Assembly (NCBI GenBank): GCA_021904315.1
Contig: CM038917.1
Span: 19,700,041 to 19,764,040 of the forward strand
Direction: 5' to 3'
From: Sphagnum magellanicum
Lineage: Eukaryota > Streptophyta > Sphagnopsida > Sphagnales > Sphagnaceae
Length of the DNA stretch: 64,000 nt
How positions within the stretch are numbered: position 1 is the first letter of the stretch; each line of letters opens with the position of its first letter. The translations under genes were made by a program, and so were the position numbers. The notes under the pieces are model-generated. The model had not been told where the DNA came from and ran no database searches. It saw nothing but the letters and a program-made list of their open reading frames with translations. Positions 48,176 through 60,449 of the stretch are shown one piece after another.

Positions 48176-48614
48176 GGCCACCAACACCAAGATGATGACG
48201 CCGAGGAGGACTTACGCTAGGATGCACTAAGCCCTACAGAAAAAGAAAAACTCGCACACGAAAGCAAATCTGAAGGGGGAAAAAAAAGCACAGAACAGAA
48301 GAAGAAAAAGCAACAAAAATTGTTTCTGAAAGTCAAACACTTGCAGGGAGACAATTTAGACCACCTCAAGACAACAAGGGAGATATGTCGGGATGCAAAA
48401 AACCGGCGCGAGAGAGAGAGGGGGCACGCTAGAGCGAGCGCGCGAGAGACGCGACGATCGAAAAACACAGAGGAGAAAGGGTATAATACTGTCGCGAGAC
48501 GTACATACGTAGAGGGCATTAGAAGTTACATCTACGTCGACGTGACACGTATATACGTTTCGATTCTATCGAAAAAAATACGTAGAGGCACGTCTGCTTT
48601 TGACACGTAACGTC

Positions 48615-49095
48615 CAGTGTTGCCCGGTTATTGAGTTCTGGCCTGATTATCAGCCCGGTTATTAATAGCCTGCCAGCTGGTTATTGATTTGTCGGGTGAC
48701 CAGTTAAATTGATACCCGTCTGGTGTTGAAATTCCAAAGCCTAATAACTTACCTGGATGACTTGATTATCATCCAGGTAGGTTATCAATCTTAAAACCCT
48801 AATAATAATAATAATAATAATAATAAACAGTAAAAGTTAATCATTTTAATTTTTGAAACAAACATTATAATTGACTAACAATCGACAAGATAACCGGCAG
48901 TTACCAACTGGTAATTAAATAACCTACCCTTATTCATAATCAATGGTTATGAACCAATTTTTTTTGATAACTTATTTGGGAATCAATTTTGTTTACGTAT
49001 TGATATTGACAACCTGTGTGATTCTCACCCAAAAAAAATCAATAGATAACTTAACTGGCGGTTATTAAAAATAACTCAATAACTGGCCAACACTA
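48615..49095. mobile_element. Candidate hAT-like MITE with inverted termini
   Basis: The left end reads CAGTGTTGCCCGGTTATTGA and the right end, read inward, TAGTGTTGGCCAGTTATTGA; about 20 of 22 terminal bases match. Inside are an (AAT)n tract at 48800-48827 and a 10-bp inverted repeat, ACCTGGATGA at 48751 with TCATCCAGGT at 48769. No 8-bp target-site duplication is obvious, so the ends may be old or misplaced. It lies about 440 bp upstream of SKP1 copy A. Confidence 0.6.
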
Positions 49096-49123
49096 GTCAA
49101 GGCCTGCTCATTTTTGTCCTCAT

Positions 49124-49305
49124 GAATGTGGATGGATGGTGGGGACAAAATAATGAAAAAACTATAGCAAATTGTCAAACATGCAAAGTAATTGACAACT
49201 AAACTAATGAATGTGGATGGATGGTGGGGACAAAAGTATGAAAAAACTATAGCAATTTGTCAAACATCCAAAGGAATGAATGTGGGTGGATGGTGGATGA
49301 TGGAC
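49124..49305. repeat. About 85-bp tandem repeat, two and a partial copy
   Basis: GAATGTGGATGGATGGTGGG starts at 49124 and 49209, and a shorter diverged copy at 49278. Each of the first two continues with GACAAAA and GAAAAAACTATAGCAA. Confidence 0.85.
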
Positions 49306-49494
49306 ATTTTCTCTCTTGTGGTTCGGTTTTTAAATTACATAAATGATATTATTTTTCATCCACTCCAAACGACATAAAAAATGCCTCCTGTCAACCCATT
49401 CATTCACCCCACCCACTTTTGGTGATCTTTCTCACCCTTTAACTCCAATCAGCCTTTTTTTTTCTTTTTTTTTCTGTGGGTTTTCATCCAGTTG

Positions 49495-49965
49495 TGAAAC
49501 TTTGGAAAAACATTGTTGCAAATTCAATGATTTTTTATATTAAAAATCTCCAAAAATTAAAAAAAAAAGAAAGTTTCAAAAAAGTTGTTAAATTTGCCAG
49601 AATTTTTACACATGGTTCAATTACACAGCCAAAAATATACAAGGATTTTTTCATATTTTTCAATAGCCGAATTTAGCTAAAAATCAACTTATGGATGAAA
49701 ATCACCTCGGCTAGCTACATCACAAAATTGGAAATAAAAATACACTGACTTTGATGCAACAAAAGTATGAAAAAATTGGTCAAAAAATTTGAAACATGGG
49801 ATTATTTTATTTTGAAAAACAAAATACTTCAAAAGATTCTTCATTTTCCTTCTCAAAAAAATTTCTCTTTGAATTTTTTTTTGGGGAAATTTTTGACATT
49901 TCTAAAACTAATATAATTTGGGTCAAAACTACCAAAGGTGCCACAATAATGGGGAGGTGTTAGCA
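49495..49965. repeat. Dispersed AT-rich repeat, copy 1
   Basis: Contains the shared blocks GCTACATCACAAAATTG (near 49712) and TTGGGGAAATTTTTGACATT followed by CTAATATAATTTGGG (near 49883-49925). These blocks recur near 50.3, 56.8, 57.4, 57.7 and 61.8 kb. Confidence 0.6.
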
Positions 49966-50299
49966 AGTAGAGATGTTCAAAGTATTCCTTTTGTTTTGCA
50001 TTTTTGCAATGTTTAAATCCACTATCAATATATGCACATTAGAGATCACGTCAAAATAAACAAACAAACAATTATCTTAACATATGGATCTATATATCAT
50101 AGTAGCTTTTCAAGTTTGGCAATTGTTTTTAAATTTCAGATTATCTGAAAATTATATTATTCAAACCATTGAAAGTTAAGGAAAGTAACTACTTGACCAT
50201 TGATGTCAAAATTTGTCATATATTTAAATGATTTTGAAATTTTCATCTAGACAAATAAAATATTCTTGAAAATTCAATAATTTGCTTCACACATTTTTG

Positions 50300-50390
50300 T
50301 TATTTAGGGAAAAAATTCTGAAAATTTCAACATTTTTGAGAATAATATAATTAGTGTTGAAACTCCCGAGGTAGTAGGGTACTCAATATC
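50300..50390. repeat. Dispersed AT-rich repeat, copy 2
   Basis: Holds AAAATTTCAACATTTTTGAG and AATATAATTAGTGTTGAAAC followed by CCGAGGTAGTAGGGTA. It is the best match to the copy near 61.8 kb. Confidence 0.6.
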
Positions 50391-53300
50391 TAAAATGTAG
50401 ATGATTTATCAATCACTTACATTTCTAGGTTAGTAGAAGCTTCAATGTCAATGTTTAGTAGAAACTCCACTTAAGTCAATGTTTTATTTTCTAATTTTGT
50501 GATGTTGTCACATTGGCAATCATTCACAAAGAGATTTAGCCACATTTGGCTATAGACCAGCTATGAAGGTAGAAATATATTGAAATCCTTTTATATCTTA
50601 GCTACTTGCTTGAACCATGTGTAGAAACATGGCAGTTTTTTAGAATTTTTTATAATTGAAAATTTCTGGAAAAAAAAGGGAATATTTGATAGAATATTAT
50701 CTTTTTAAAAAAATATTTCACCAAATTGTGAAAATTTGCCAACATAAAAATAAAATTGCACACTATCAAATGGGAATTTTTTTGTTGCCACAATGCAAAA
50801 TTTGGTCCAAAAACAAAGCATTGATAATAGGCCAAAATTTTCAAAAGTTACCATTTTTGCTATTGAATTTGATTTTGAAACATAGAATAAATGCTTAGCT
50901 CTTGAGTGTTGAACCAAATAATGAACTCCAACATCACTTTTCCATTACACCATTTAGATTTCTCATTCAAATTTTTTAAGGCTTTACTTTTGATTCCATT
51001 AGAAAATGTAAGCTTTTGATTTGGGGACCCCAAAGATAGAACTTTTAGGTGAATGTCTTCCTTGTTATCCACTTCTCCAATCATCTAAATAATTGGTTTT
51101 TTATTTGGTTTTTATTATTTATTTTGGGTCCTACTTATTGGAGTTGGGGAAAGAATGTTTCCATGAAATTCAAGGAGCATTTTAAGAGGAATTTTATTTT
51201 TTTGGGTACCAATTTTCAATCTCAAGCAAATGATGTAGAGCCTTGATACCAATTTGCACCTCCAATCCATGGAAAATATAATTCAAAAAAAGGGAATCCA
51301 TAGTGTTGAAATTTTCAAAATTGAATATCTTCCAATATAGTAAGATTAGAACCTATGAAAGTCCAAAAAACCTTTTCTCAAATTTCAGAGAAAACCGTTG
51401 ACATGAAGATGTTGAATTGGAGGAGTGAGTATGGTACGTAACTTAATGTTGTAATCAAACAAGGTTTTGAGTTTTACATTGGAATGGGCATTTGGTGAAG
51501 CAGCCTCCCCATCTTCTTGTATTATTTGCATTGTGCACCATGTTTCCACAATTTAATGTTATGTTGGGTGCTTAAATCTATAGTGGACATCTATGATGTT
51601 CATGTTATCATGTGCACTTTGTCTTTTTTACATTGTTTTTTCAAATATATACATGCTTTTGTGACTATTTCTTTTTTTTTGATATACCCATGTCCCACTC
51701 TATAAATTGATTATTTTATTTCAAAATCTTTCAACTTCTCAAACATGTTATCAACATGCAACTATTGCACCCACAATAAAAAACAATATATGGTTGTTTC
51801 TAACAATGTCGTTAACCAAGCAAGACATCCATGACTTTTGAATAAGTCTTATCAATAGAAAATATCTACCTACATGTTCAATAAACTAAAATCTCAAGTG
51901 TAAGTTTGATAATATCATGCTTGATGAGGTTTTCATTTTCAAATGGCAAAAAAATGGTTTAGAAATATACCAAATAGTTATCTGGGAACTTCACCATATG
52001 GAGCTATTTATATTAAGAATGTAATAAAATAGGCATTAAAATGGAGACAATATTTCATTTTTCTTATCAAACAACCCACCAAAACTTGTGTAGCCTAAAA
52101 ATATAAGTACATGGAACCAAATAGCCAATAAGTATATAAGCCAAAGAACATCCATGTGACAAGTTTCAATTCTTGCTTATGTTTTCATTGTGTTTGTCAA
52201 ATATCCCTTATTAACATTGCATTATCCAAAACACAAAATTATTGTTCAAAAAACTTGAAAATTCATGTCTAAACTATAATGATATTTTCATTTTACATTG
52301 TATATTAGTGTAAACACATATCTTTTTTTAAAAAATATTTTTTTAGGTATGTTCATTAAAAAATTTAAAGTCACTTAGTTTTCACAATTGTTTTAATTAA
52401 AAAAAACTATCAATTCATATTTTTCAAATATATGAAGTTGAACAAGAATTATAAATTGGGTTTGCACATGATAAGACTAAACATTGAAGCCACCCATTTG
52501 AAGAATTGTTCTAATGGTTCTTTTAACTAATGGATATCTATTGTGGGATTCACTTCAAGTGAATACTTAAGAGAGAAGTTAGAACCAATGTCGCCTACTT
52601 CAGACTTGATTTTCAAAAATTGATTTTCAACATATTAACATGCTTTTTATTTTTTTAGGAGAAGAATATGTATCAAAAACATTCAACAATTTGGTTGTAA
52701 AGGTGGTGTTACATATATGTATTATTTTTGTCCATTGGTAATTATGAATGAATTAATGTTCAAGTGCACAAGAAACTATAAATATGTACATGTTAAATAT
52801 GTACCATAACCTAGGTAAATTTTTAGGTGTTTCCCTATATAATCCCAAAATAGCCCTTTAAATAATCCCTAGGTATTCCTCAATTAAAAAAATCCTTAGT
52901 TAAGCCCTGAGGTAGGTTTTGTGTAATTCTTAAGTTTTTTTTTATTATCTCATAATGTAAGTAGGCTTCTAGATAGACACACAAGTGCAAGTAAAAGATA
53001 ATATACAAGAGGAAATACAAATCATCTTGGGTTGAAGAGGAAATTTGAATTTCCTCCTTAGATCTTATATTCTTTTAACATTGTTTCATCTTGCATTTTG
53101 ATTGTTGTCCTTAATTTTAGAGAAATCCAAGGTTTTGCTATTGTCTTTTTTTGATTTGGCAAACAATTTTATTGTTAAAAGTTTGTAATTGGTCAAAAAG
53201 TGTAAATGAAATTTCCAATGTTGAGTTCATGGTCATAATATGTTCATGTTAACATTTTAGATAGAACCTTCCAAGATTTGGAAACTTGTTTACAACATCC

Positions 53301-54721
53301 ATATAAATATGGAAAATAGGTATGACTTAGTCTTGCATATGGGAAGGTAATTTCCACTCGTGTAAAAAATGGCCATATAGAATACATGTGAAACATTTTT
53401 AGATTTTTTCTTTGGGGATGTGAATGGAGTATTGAAAATTAGGTGATAAACTACTACCTATTACAAATTATGAAAGTTCAAATAAAAAATTTGACCTAAA
53501 AATTGTTGTAATTTTGAAAGGTCCACATAAAGCTTTTATTAATGACTTGAAAAAATAGACAAGTTTGCTTTACAACAATGTTCAATTATAGGATGTTCTA
53601 TTGTTCAAGTCAAAATTCATTTTCACAAATATTTTCAAGAGGGGGATGATACATGGTTGATGAAATACCTATGTAACTTCCTTAGTACTAGTGGGGGTGA
53701 AACCTATTAACATAATATCCATCCATATTAAGCTGCATAGTGGTGCACTTTGTGGGTGTTGTGGAACAATTCTAAAATATTTTGATTCGTGACAATTAAT
53801 GTGCCTTAACATATGAAACATGGTGCTTAGCCCAAGACATGTTTTCAACATTGGCATGTTTCAAGTTTTTATATTAAATTCTAAATTTTGAGTGTCATGT
53901 TTCGAAGTGCTAAAACATGATGCATGTTTAAGTTGCTCAAGTTTCTCAAATTAAAATTTGAATCTTTCACCCATTTTGATGTACTTGTTTGTTATTATGT
54001 TATTTGATTTGGTTTGTTGGTCATTCTGCTTGCTTATTGCTTTGCCTCTTTTTATTTCAGTTACTTTTTGGTTTTTTTTCTTGCTAGTTTTGCTTAATTT
54101 ACTTTTTCATACTTGTTGTTTTCCTTGTTTATTTTTTAATTTTTGTTTGATGTTTGTTGCTTGATAATCTTTGCTAATTGCTATATGCTATCCACTTTAG
54201 TTGTAAGGATAACATTTAAAATTTGTTGTTTCATGCTAAAATTTGAAATCTTTAAATGTTGAAATTTGAAATATCTTCTTTTGCTTCTAAAACATGGTAA
54301 ACAACTTGTTCCCAATTTGTGCTTCAAACAAATCTTTGTTAATCTTTGTTTTTTTAATATGGACTTCATTGCATTGTGCATTTTGACCTAGAGACTTTTA
54401 GCCCATTGAAGATGGGGTGTAAGATGAAAAAGCAAAGAAGCACGATGGAGCATTACATTGATTTTTTTGCGGCAACAATAGTTTGATGTCAACCCCAATT
54501 TTGGTTCAACTCTTTTTGTTTATGTGCACCTTGGTTTAAATCTAATATACTAGAGCTTAATATATCACATTTTGTCTTTGTTGTTATGAATAAATCCAAG
54601 TTGTGGAGTAACTTTTTTTTGTAGTTGTAGTTCAAATAGTTAGAATGGACTTGTGTTATTTTCAATAAACATTTATTTCATGTTGGATATAGATTTTATA
54701 TTTTGGATTTTAGATTCAAAT

Positions 54722-54972
54722 CTTGTAATCTTTGTTTCATTCTTCATGTTTAGATTTCATACTTCAACAAGCGAAACCAAGAAACTTGTAATCTTTGCTT
54801 CATTCTTCATGTTTAGATTTCATACTTCAACAAGCGAAACCAAGAAACTTGTAATCTTTGCTTCATTCTTCATGTTTAGATTTATACTTCAACAAGTGAA
54901 ACCAAGAAACTTCTAATCTTTGCTTCATTCTTCATGTTTAGATTTCATATTTCATCAAGCAAAATCAAGAAA
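54722..54972. repeat. 63-bp tandem repeat, four copies
   Basis: CTTGTAATCTTTGCTTCATT (with small changes) starts at 54722, 54785, 54848 and 54910. The period is 63, 63 and 62 bp. The unit length is a multiple of three, so a frame crosses three copies, but the sequence is not a convincing protein. Confidence 0.95.
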
Positions 54973-55620
54973 CAAAATTAACAAGCAAATCAAAATGGGT
55001 GAGAAATTGTAATTGAAATTTGAATTTGAGAAACTTGGACAAAAGTGGGTACCATGTTTTAGCACTTGAAAACATGACACCTCAAAACTTGAAATAAAAG
55101 AAGGGACTCAAAACATGCGAATGTTTGAAACACGACACTAGGCACCATGCTCCATGAATTGGGGCAACTTGAATATATTTGCAAATTCATCAACTATCAT
55201 GCATGCATTTAGAAATTGTCACTAAAATAATGTCCGAAATTTCCAATGTGCTTCATCCTCTCTCCTTCAAGTCCTCTTTTAAAAGAAATCAAATTGCTTC
55301 CTTCCATTTGGACTAGTGGGTACCCATGACGGTCGGACACAATCTGCCCGTGCCTGGCTTTTTTTTTTCTTCACTTGGATGGTCTTAAGACTCCCATATA
55401 TACTCAAACCATAGTTAAATGGAATTGAAGGTGAAAGAACCAGAACCCAAACCCCCACTGTACCCTTCACCCCAAACCCATCCCCCAAAAAACCTAAAAA
55501 TTTGAAGCCTAATACCCTCTTCTTCTTTTTTTCAACAAATTCTTGATATATTGATACCTACCCAGAAAACCTAATTTTAGAAGCCATGCAAGTCCTATTA
55601 GGAGCCGCGACACCTGGGTT

Positions 55621-56145
55621 GCTGCCGTGTTGCTGCATTTGGCTCTGAGGACCTGGCTCTCAGGACCTGGGTCGCTGGTAGCCGGTGGTCAGTTATCTCT
55701 CTGGCCGGTTCTGCCATAGAAAATGCTCCCAGAACGTCGTGAGACAGACGGACGCGGCTCCCTTCTTCTGTTGCTGCCGTGTTGCTGCATTTGGCTCTGA
55801 GGACCTGGCTCTCAGGACCTGGGTCGCTGGTAGCCGGTCGCTGGTAGCCGGTCGTCAGTTATCTCTCTCTCTGGCCGGTTCTTCCATAGAAAATGCTCCC
55901 AGAACGTCGTCCGACGGACGGACGGACAAGGTACTTTATATATAAGATTGAATGGGGAGCATTGGAAGCAGCAGGAACTCACGGCTGTGCAAAATGTGAA
56001 CTTTGGGAGAGCAAGAAGAAGGCAAGCTGTGCGCGATGGCAAGAGCGGTGGCGGCCTCGTTTGTATCTAAATTATCTGGAGGCCGGGCCGGTTCTGCCAT
56101 AGAAAATGCAGAGGCCGGAATTGTCGTCGGACGGACAGACAGAAC
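55621..56145. repeat. GC-rich 152-bp repeat island
   Basis: GCTGCCGTGTTGCTGCATTT starts at 55621 and 55773. Each copy continues through GGACCTGGCTCTCAGGACC and GGCCGGTTCT to GAACGTCGT and a GACGGAC run. The second copy has an extra CGCTGGTAGCCGGT. A third, partial copy (GGCCGGTTCTGCCATAGAAA) starts at 56084. The island is much richer in GC than its surroundings and does not match any other feature. Confidence 0.9.
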
Positions 56146-56819
56146 AAGTGAATTTATATAGTAGATTTCCCTTTAGTTCTTTTGTGGGTTATAAGTTTGT
56201 TGTTATAGATAGGAGTTCACATACTTTGGTCACCATAATTGCACCATCCTTGATTGTAATTTGTTAAGATTGTTCCTTTTGTGATCAATGTCTTTTCCAT
56301 TTTGTGACCCTAAATAATGCATTTACACGTGATGTTAAATCAATGTTAAAAGAAAATCTAGGTGGCATCCTAAGTGGCACCCAATGTTAATCCGGCAATA
56401 CGATAATCTTAAATGAATGTTAGTTTAACATAAAATCTTCACAATAAGTAAGTTCAAGTCTTAAATGACTAGTATGGTGTTAATGGACTCAACACTAGAG
56501 GTCCCTAACACTAGGTGTGAATGCACCTTAAGTGCTTGTACACTGAACTTGCATGCATTTTTATCGAATCCTATTAATGCAAGGGCCGAGTAGGCAGACA
56601 TTAAATAGCTGCAACAAGTTCAGTGGGCAACTAGTCTAGGGTGCCCAAAAGGAAAAAAAATTTCCTCAAAGATTTTAATGTATTCCACTTTGTGATCAAA
56701 CTACCATAGTTCCATGGCAAGTTCAACATTTCAGCATTGAATAATTATTTCATTTGAAGACTGCATTTCAAAAATATTTCAAAGTATTTTCTATTTTTTT
56801 CTTCATAAAATTTCATTCT

Positions 56820-56915
56820 TTGGTGATTTTTTTTTTGGGGAAAATTTCAACACTTCTAAAAATAGTGTAATTAGTTTCAAAGCTGCCAAGGTACTATGGT
56901 TTTTTAATTATGCTT
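56820..56915. repeat. Dispersed AT-rich repeat, copy 3
   Basis: Holds TTGGGGAAAATTTCAACACTTC and a degenerate ATAGTGTAATTAG followed by GCTGCCAAGGTACTATGGT. It matches the other copies in order of blocks. Confidence 0.6.
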
Positions 56916-57339
56916 TAAATCTAATGCACTTCAATCAAATGTAAAACACATGATGCATTACCTTATGACTCATCTTATGAGTGGCAAAGTTGCGGTTCTT
57001 GAGTCTTATGAGGAACACATATATTGCCATTCACTAGATTTTTGCAACAATCAATTTTCTTGAATTGAAATTTTTTTGTCACAAATTCAATGATTTCTTG
57101 AAAAAAGAATTAAAAAATGCGCCAAACTTCTATACATGGTTCAAGTAGGTAGCTAAAAGCACATAAGGATATATACAAAAAAATTCCTTGTCATTTTGTT
57201 AATACTATAGTACCTCCTTGGCAGCTTTGACAAATGTCTCTCAAATAATTTATTAATTAAAGAAAGTTACATGTCAACAAATAGAATATTCTTGAATAGT
57301 TAATGTTTTCCTTCACAAAATTTTGTTTATTTGAATTAA

Positions 57340-57820
57340 AAAAATTAACATTAAAAAAAATAAAATAGTGTCGAACCTGCCAAGGTAGCAGGATAGCCAA
57401 ATTTGACTAAATCAGCTTATGGATGATTGTCACCTTGGCTACATCACAAAATTAAATTAAAAAAAAAAAAAACACACTGATACTCAGGCCAAGAAAAACA
57501 AAAGAGGCTCCAAAGGCTCCAACTACAATTTAAAAAAAAAAAAAAAAAAAACCTCAAACTTATACCCATTGGGTATTTCCATTTATAAAAAAATCCCAAA
57601 CCACAAATATTCAATAATTTAAAAAAAAAAATGGTTTCCAAATCAAATTTTATTTTGAAAACATGTAAAAAATCACCACATTTCTATAGATGGTTCAAGT
57701 AGGTAGCCAAAAATAAAGAAGCATATTGTTAATTTTTATTTCATATTTTTAATAGCCCAAAATTTGGCTAAATGAGGTTATGGATGATCACAATCTCGGC
57801 TACATCACAAAATTGAAAAA
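57340..57820. repeat. Dispersed AT-rich repeat, copies 4 and 5
   Basis: Two partial copies. One has CTGCCAAGGTAGCAGGATAG and GGCTACATCACAAAATT near 57,380-57,455. The other has GGTTATGGATGATCACAATC and CGGCTACATCACAAAATTG near 57,776-57,817. Long A-tracts lie between them. Confidence 0.6.
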
Positions 57821-58331
57821 AAAAAAAGGGGGTGAAAAATGAATTAAGGAAAAGATATTGGAATTTGGTAACTGTCATAGTCATGGTTGTTGGAATCTGC
57901 AGGTCCGTTCCACGGCGGAATTTCCGTTCCGTGCTCGATGTCTTGCTGTCTGGACGTACTGGGACGCGCGCATGGCTTTCGTGGGAGGCGCGGGGGCGGG
58001 GACGGGGGCGTTCGAAAGCTGCGTTCCTTGAGCTTCCCGAACTCTTCCGGGGAGAAATTGGCGTACACGCGTCGTCGTAATTCAGAGGTTTTCTCAGTCT
58101 TGAATGCTGCTCTTTCTGCGTATTTTGGTTCTTTTTTTTTTTTCTTTCCTGATTTTGGTAGAGAGAGGAGGCAGATTGAGAGTTTTTTCTGCTGTTGTTG
58201 TTGTTGTCGTCGTCGTCACGACGTCTCTCGTTGCTCCCTTTTGGCGATCCTTTGAGAGTTCAGAGGAGCAACCGAGAAATTGATCAGTTCTTGTTGTTGA
58301 GAGCGACGGAAATGTTTTGACAGTACATACA

Positions 58332-60400
58332 ATGGCAATGGAAGCGATTTCGGAAGCGCAGTCTATTGTGATGCTCAGGAGCTCAGACAACAAGATGTTT
58401 CAGGTCGAGAAAGGAGTTGCTTGCGAGTTGATTGCCGTGAGGAACATGATCGAGGACACTGGCATGGATCAACCGATTCCGCTTCCCAATGTGTCCAGCA
58501 ACATTCTCGCCAAGGTGATAGAATACTGCAAGTACCATGTCGACAACCGGCGGAAGGCCCTGAGCGAACAGCGGCAAGTCGCTGCAGCCGATAATGTCGT
58601 GAAGGCATGGGACCAGGATTTCATCAACGTTGATCAAGGCACTCTGTTTGATCTCATTCTGGTAAGAAAAAAAACTTCGATTTTGTTTTCGTTTTTCACT
58701 ACCAGAAATTTTTGCTTTCGCTGCAAGCAAAGCCGAGATGCGAGTTGCGATACTTACATATTTTTGCCTGACATATGCGTCGATTGAATCCAAGACCTCT
58801 CTTGCCTCTTCTGTCTCTTCATGATAACAATTGTACAAAGAAGTGATGTTCTTTCTATTCGCTCTCAAGGATCTTCTTTCTTGCAAACTCATTTCAGCCG
58901 GCTAAGAAAGTTCTGTGAACACACACATCATCTGTTGTTTGACATCTTATCATCGTCTACTCTTGTGTTTGCACCTGGTTGTGCTGTTCATCATGCCAAA
59001 CTGTTGGTTACCACTGACCTAGAGGCAACAGTTCAATGAGACTCGGGAAGCAAGCATCATAAAGAGAGCAGTACACAGTCCTCTATCATATCTTCATTAT
59101 GTGCCCTTGCATGCCTGATGTGTTCCGAGCTTTCTGGAGGGATTAACTTAGTTCCTAAAAGAGTATTTTTGTACACATATGTTGTTCTCAAGTCTTGCGT
59201 TGTTGTAAGCAGCATGGGCCACATGTGTGACAAGAACCAGATGAAAGATGTTCACCTTTGTGCTGACATTTTTTCTTGAAATTGGGATTGTGTTTTCTGG
59301 AACCTTGTGTTCAAATGGCAAGAGAATGATACATATATGTAGACTATATTATGCTCAATGGCAGCCTGGCAATGAACCTTATGGCAAGTACTATGTGTCT
59401 ATAATAGGGTTGAAATGGAGATTCTAAGTGTGATTGTCATGGTTAGGAATAGAGCAAGGGATCCAGGATTTCACCATGTAAAATTCTAGTCCAGGAAACA
59501 TCTGGCTTCTCTGAAGCTTTTTCTGAAATCAATTCAGCTCTCGAGGAATGAAGTGGGTCATTCATCATTTTGCCTTTAATATTGTTCACAATTACCTTTT
59601 TGTTTCTATTCTACTCTTTTGGTTGGTGTTAACACTCTTTCTCTTCCTCTGGCAGTCTGCTGTTATTTGTTTAGTCTGAAATCTCATTAACACAGTACAA
59701 GGTCATCTCATGATTCCTGTTGATGTTGACTTGAATTTTTTTGTATGGAGTGTTCTCCATACATACGAGGAATTACATGTCTCTTGTTGCTTCTACATTC
59801 TTGGACCTGGTGGAGACATATTATGTTGAACCCATTCATTGCAGATTTGGATACGTACAGGTTTTGATTATTACCATTAGGATCATCCAAGTGGAGCACT
59901 GGATATAGGAACCTGTTTTGCAATTGTGCTTATTCCATGTTTGATTTATCCTGCCACCCTTTGCTTTAATTGAATCCTTAAGACATTGTCTACTCAAGTG
60001 TTCTTGGCGCTTAACAGTTTTGTTATGGGATGGGTCATAATCTCCAAGACTTGTCTGTGTCAGTCTCTGAAATTGCACACTGAAGACTTGTGTGGTTGTT
60101 TGCTTACTGTTATCAGCTATATTCTGTAGCTGTTCATGCTAAATTCTGCGTTTCTGATGTGACTGTTTCCTTTTAAAAGAAGAATTTTCTTGAATATGAC
60201 AGTGCAGCCTTCCATTTCCTGTACAGGCTGCAAACTATCTCAACATCAAGGATCTGCTGGAACTGACCTGCCAAACAGTTGCAGACATGATCAAGGGCAA
60301 AACTCCAGAGGAAATTAGGATGCAGTTCAACATCAAGAATGACTTCACGCCTGAGGAGGAAGAGCAAGTAAGATGTGAAAACCAGTGGGCATTGGAGTGA
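58332..60400 (+). CDS. SKP1: SKP1-like SCF ubiquitin-ligase adaptor, copy B
   Basis: Two exons, 58332-58661 and 60227-60400, with a 1,565-bp phase-0 intron at exactly the same codon as in copy A (donor ATTCTG|GTAAGA, acceptor GTACAG|GCTGCA). The product is 167 residues. Blocks include [69 protein letters not shown] and the terminal NQWALE. The linker between the halves ([18 protein letters not shown]) is longer and less acidic than in copy A. ATG at 58332 is the first methionine in frame. It is a divergent duplicate of copy A and presumably serves SCF ligases with a partly different set of F-box partners. Confidence 0.95.
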
Positions 60401-60440
60401 AGTGACAAGCTTTGGGGGGTCTGTGATTGTTTTAATGATG

Positions 60441-60446
60441 AATAAA
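60441..60446 (+). terminator. Polyadenylation signal AATAAA
   Basis: AATAAA lies about 40 nt after the SKP1 copy B stop codon, a normal distance for a plant 3' end signal. Confidence 0.55.
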
Positions 60447-60449
60447 CTT

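Larger units (their letters stand above)
49400..54700. other. AT-rich intergenic region between the SKP1 genes
   Basis: Low-complexity AT-rich DNA with no supported gene. It contains copies of a dispersed repeat, marked separately near 49.5-50.0 and 50.3 kb. Frames such as 50656-50898 and 53958-54164 are A/T-driven and rich in Phe, Leu and Lys, with no domain. Confidence 0.6.
56160..58300. other. Intergenic DNA and promoter/leader of SKP1 copy B
   Basis: AT-rich up to about 57,830, then a GC-rich stretch (GCGCGGGGGCGGGGACGGGG near 57,990) that probably holds the promoter and 5' leader of SKP1 copy B. No separate gene is supported. Confidence 0.55.

Noticed and set aside
47825..48220. 131-codon antisense frame across SKP1 copy A
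   Set aside because: Shadow of the sense SKP1 exon; its similarity to the antisense of copy B comes from sense-strand conservation.
54653..54916. 87-codon frame with 21-residue repeats
   Set aside because: Produced by the 63-bp tandem repeat; a 1-bp deletion breaks it and the composition is not protein-like.
58383..58892. 169-codon antisense frame across SKP1 copy B
   Set aside because: It mirrors the SKP1 coding exon. A matching antisense frame is seen across SKP1 copy A (47825-48220), as expected from shared codon usage of the sense genes.
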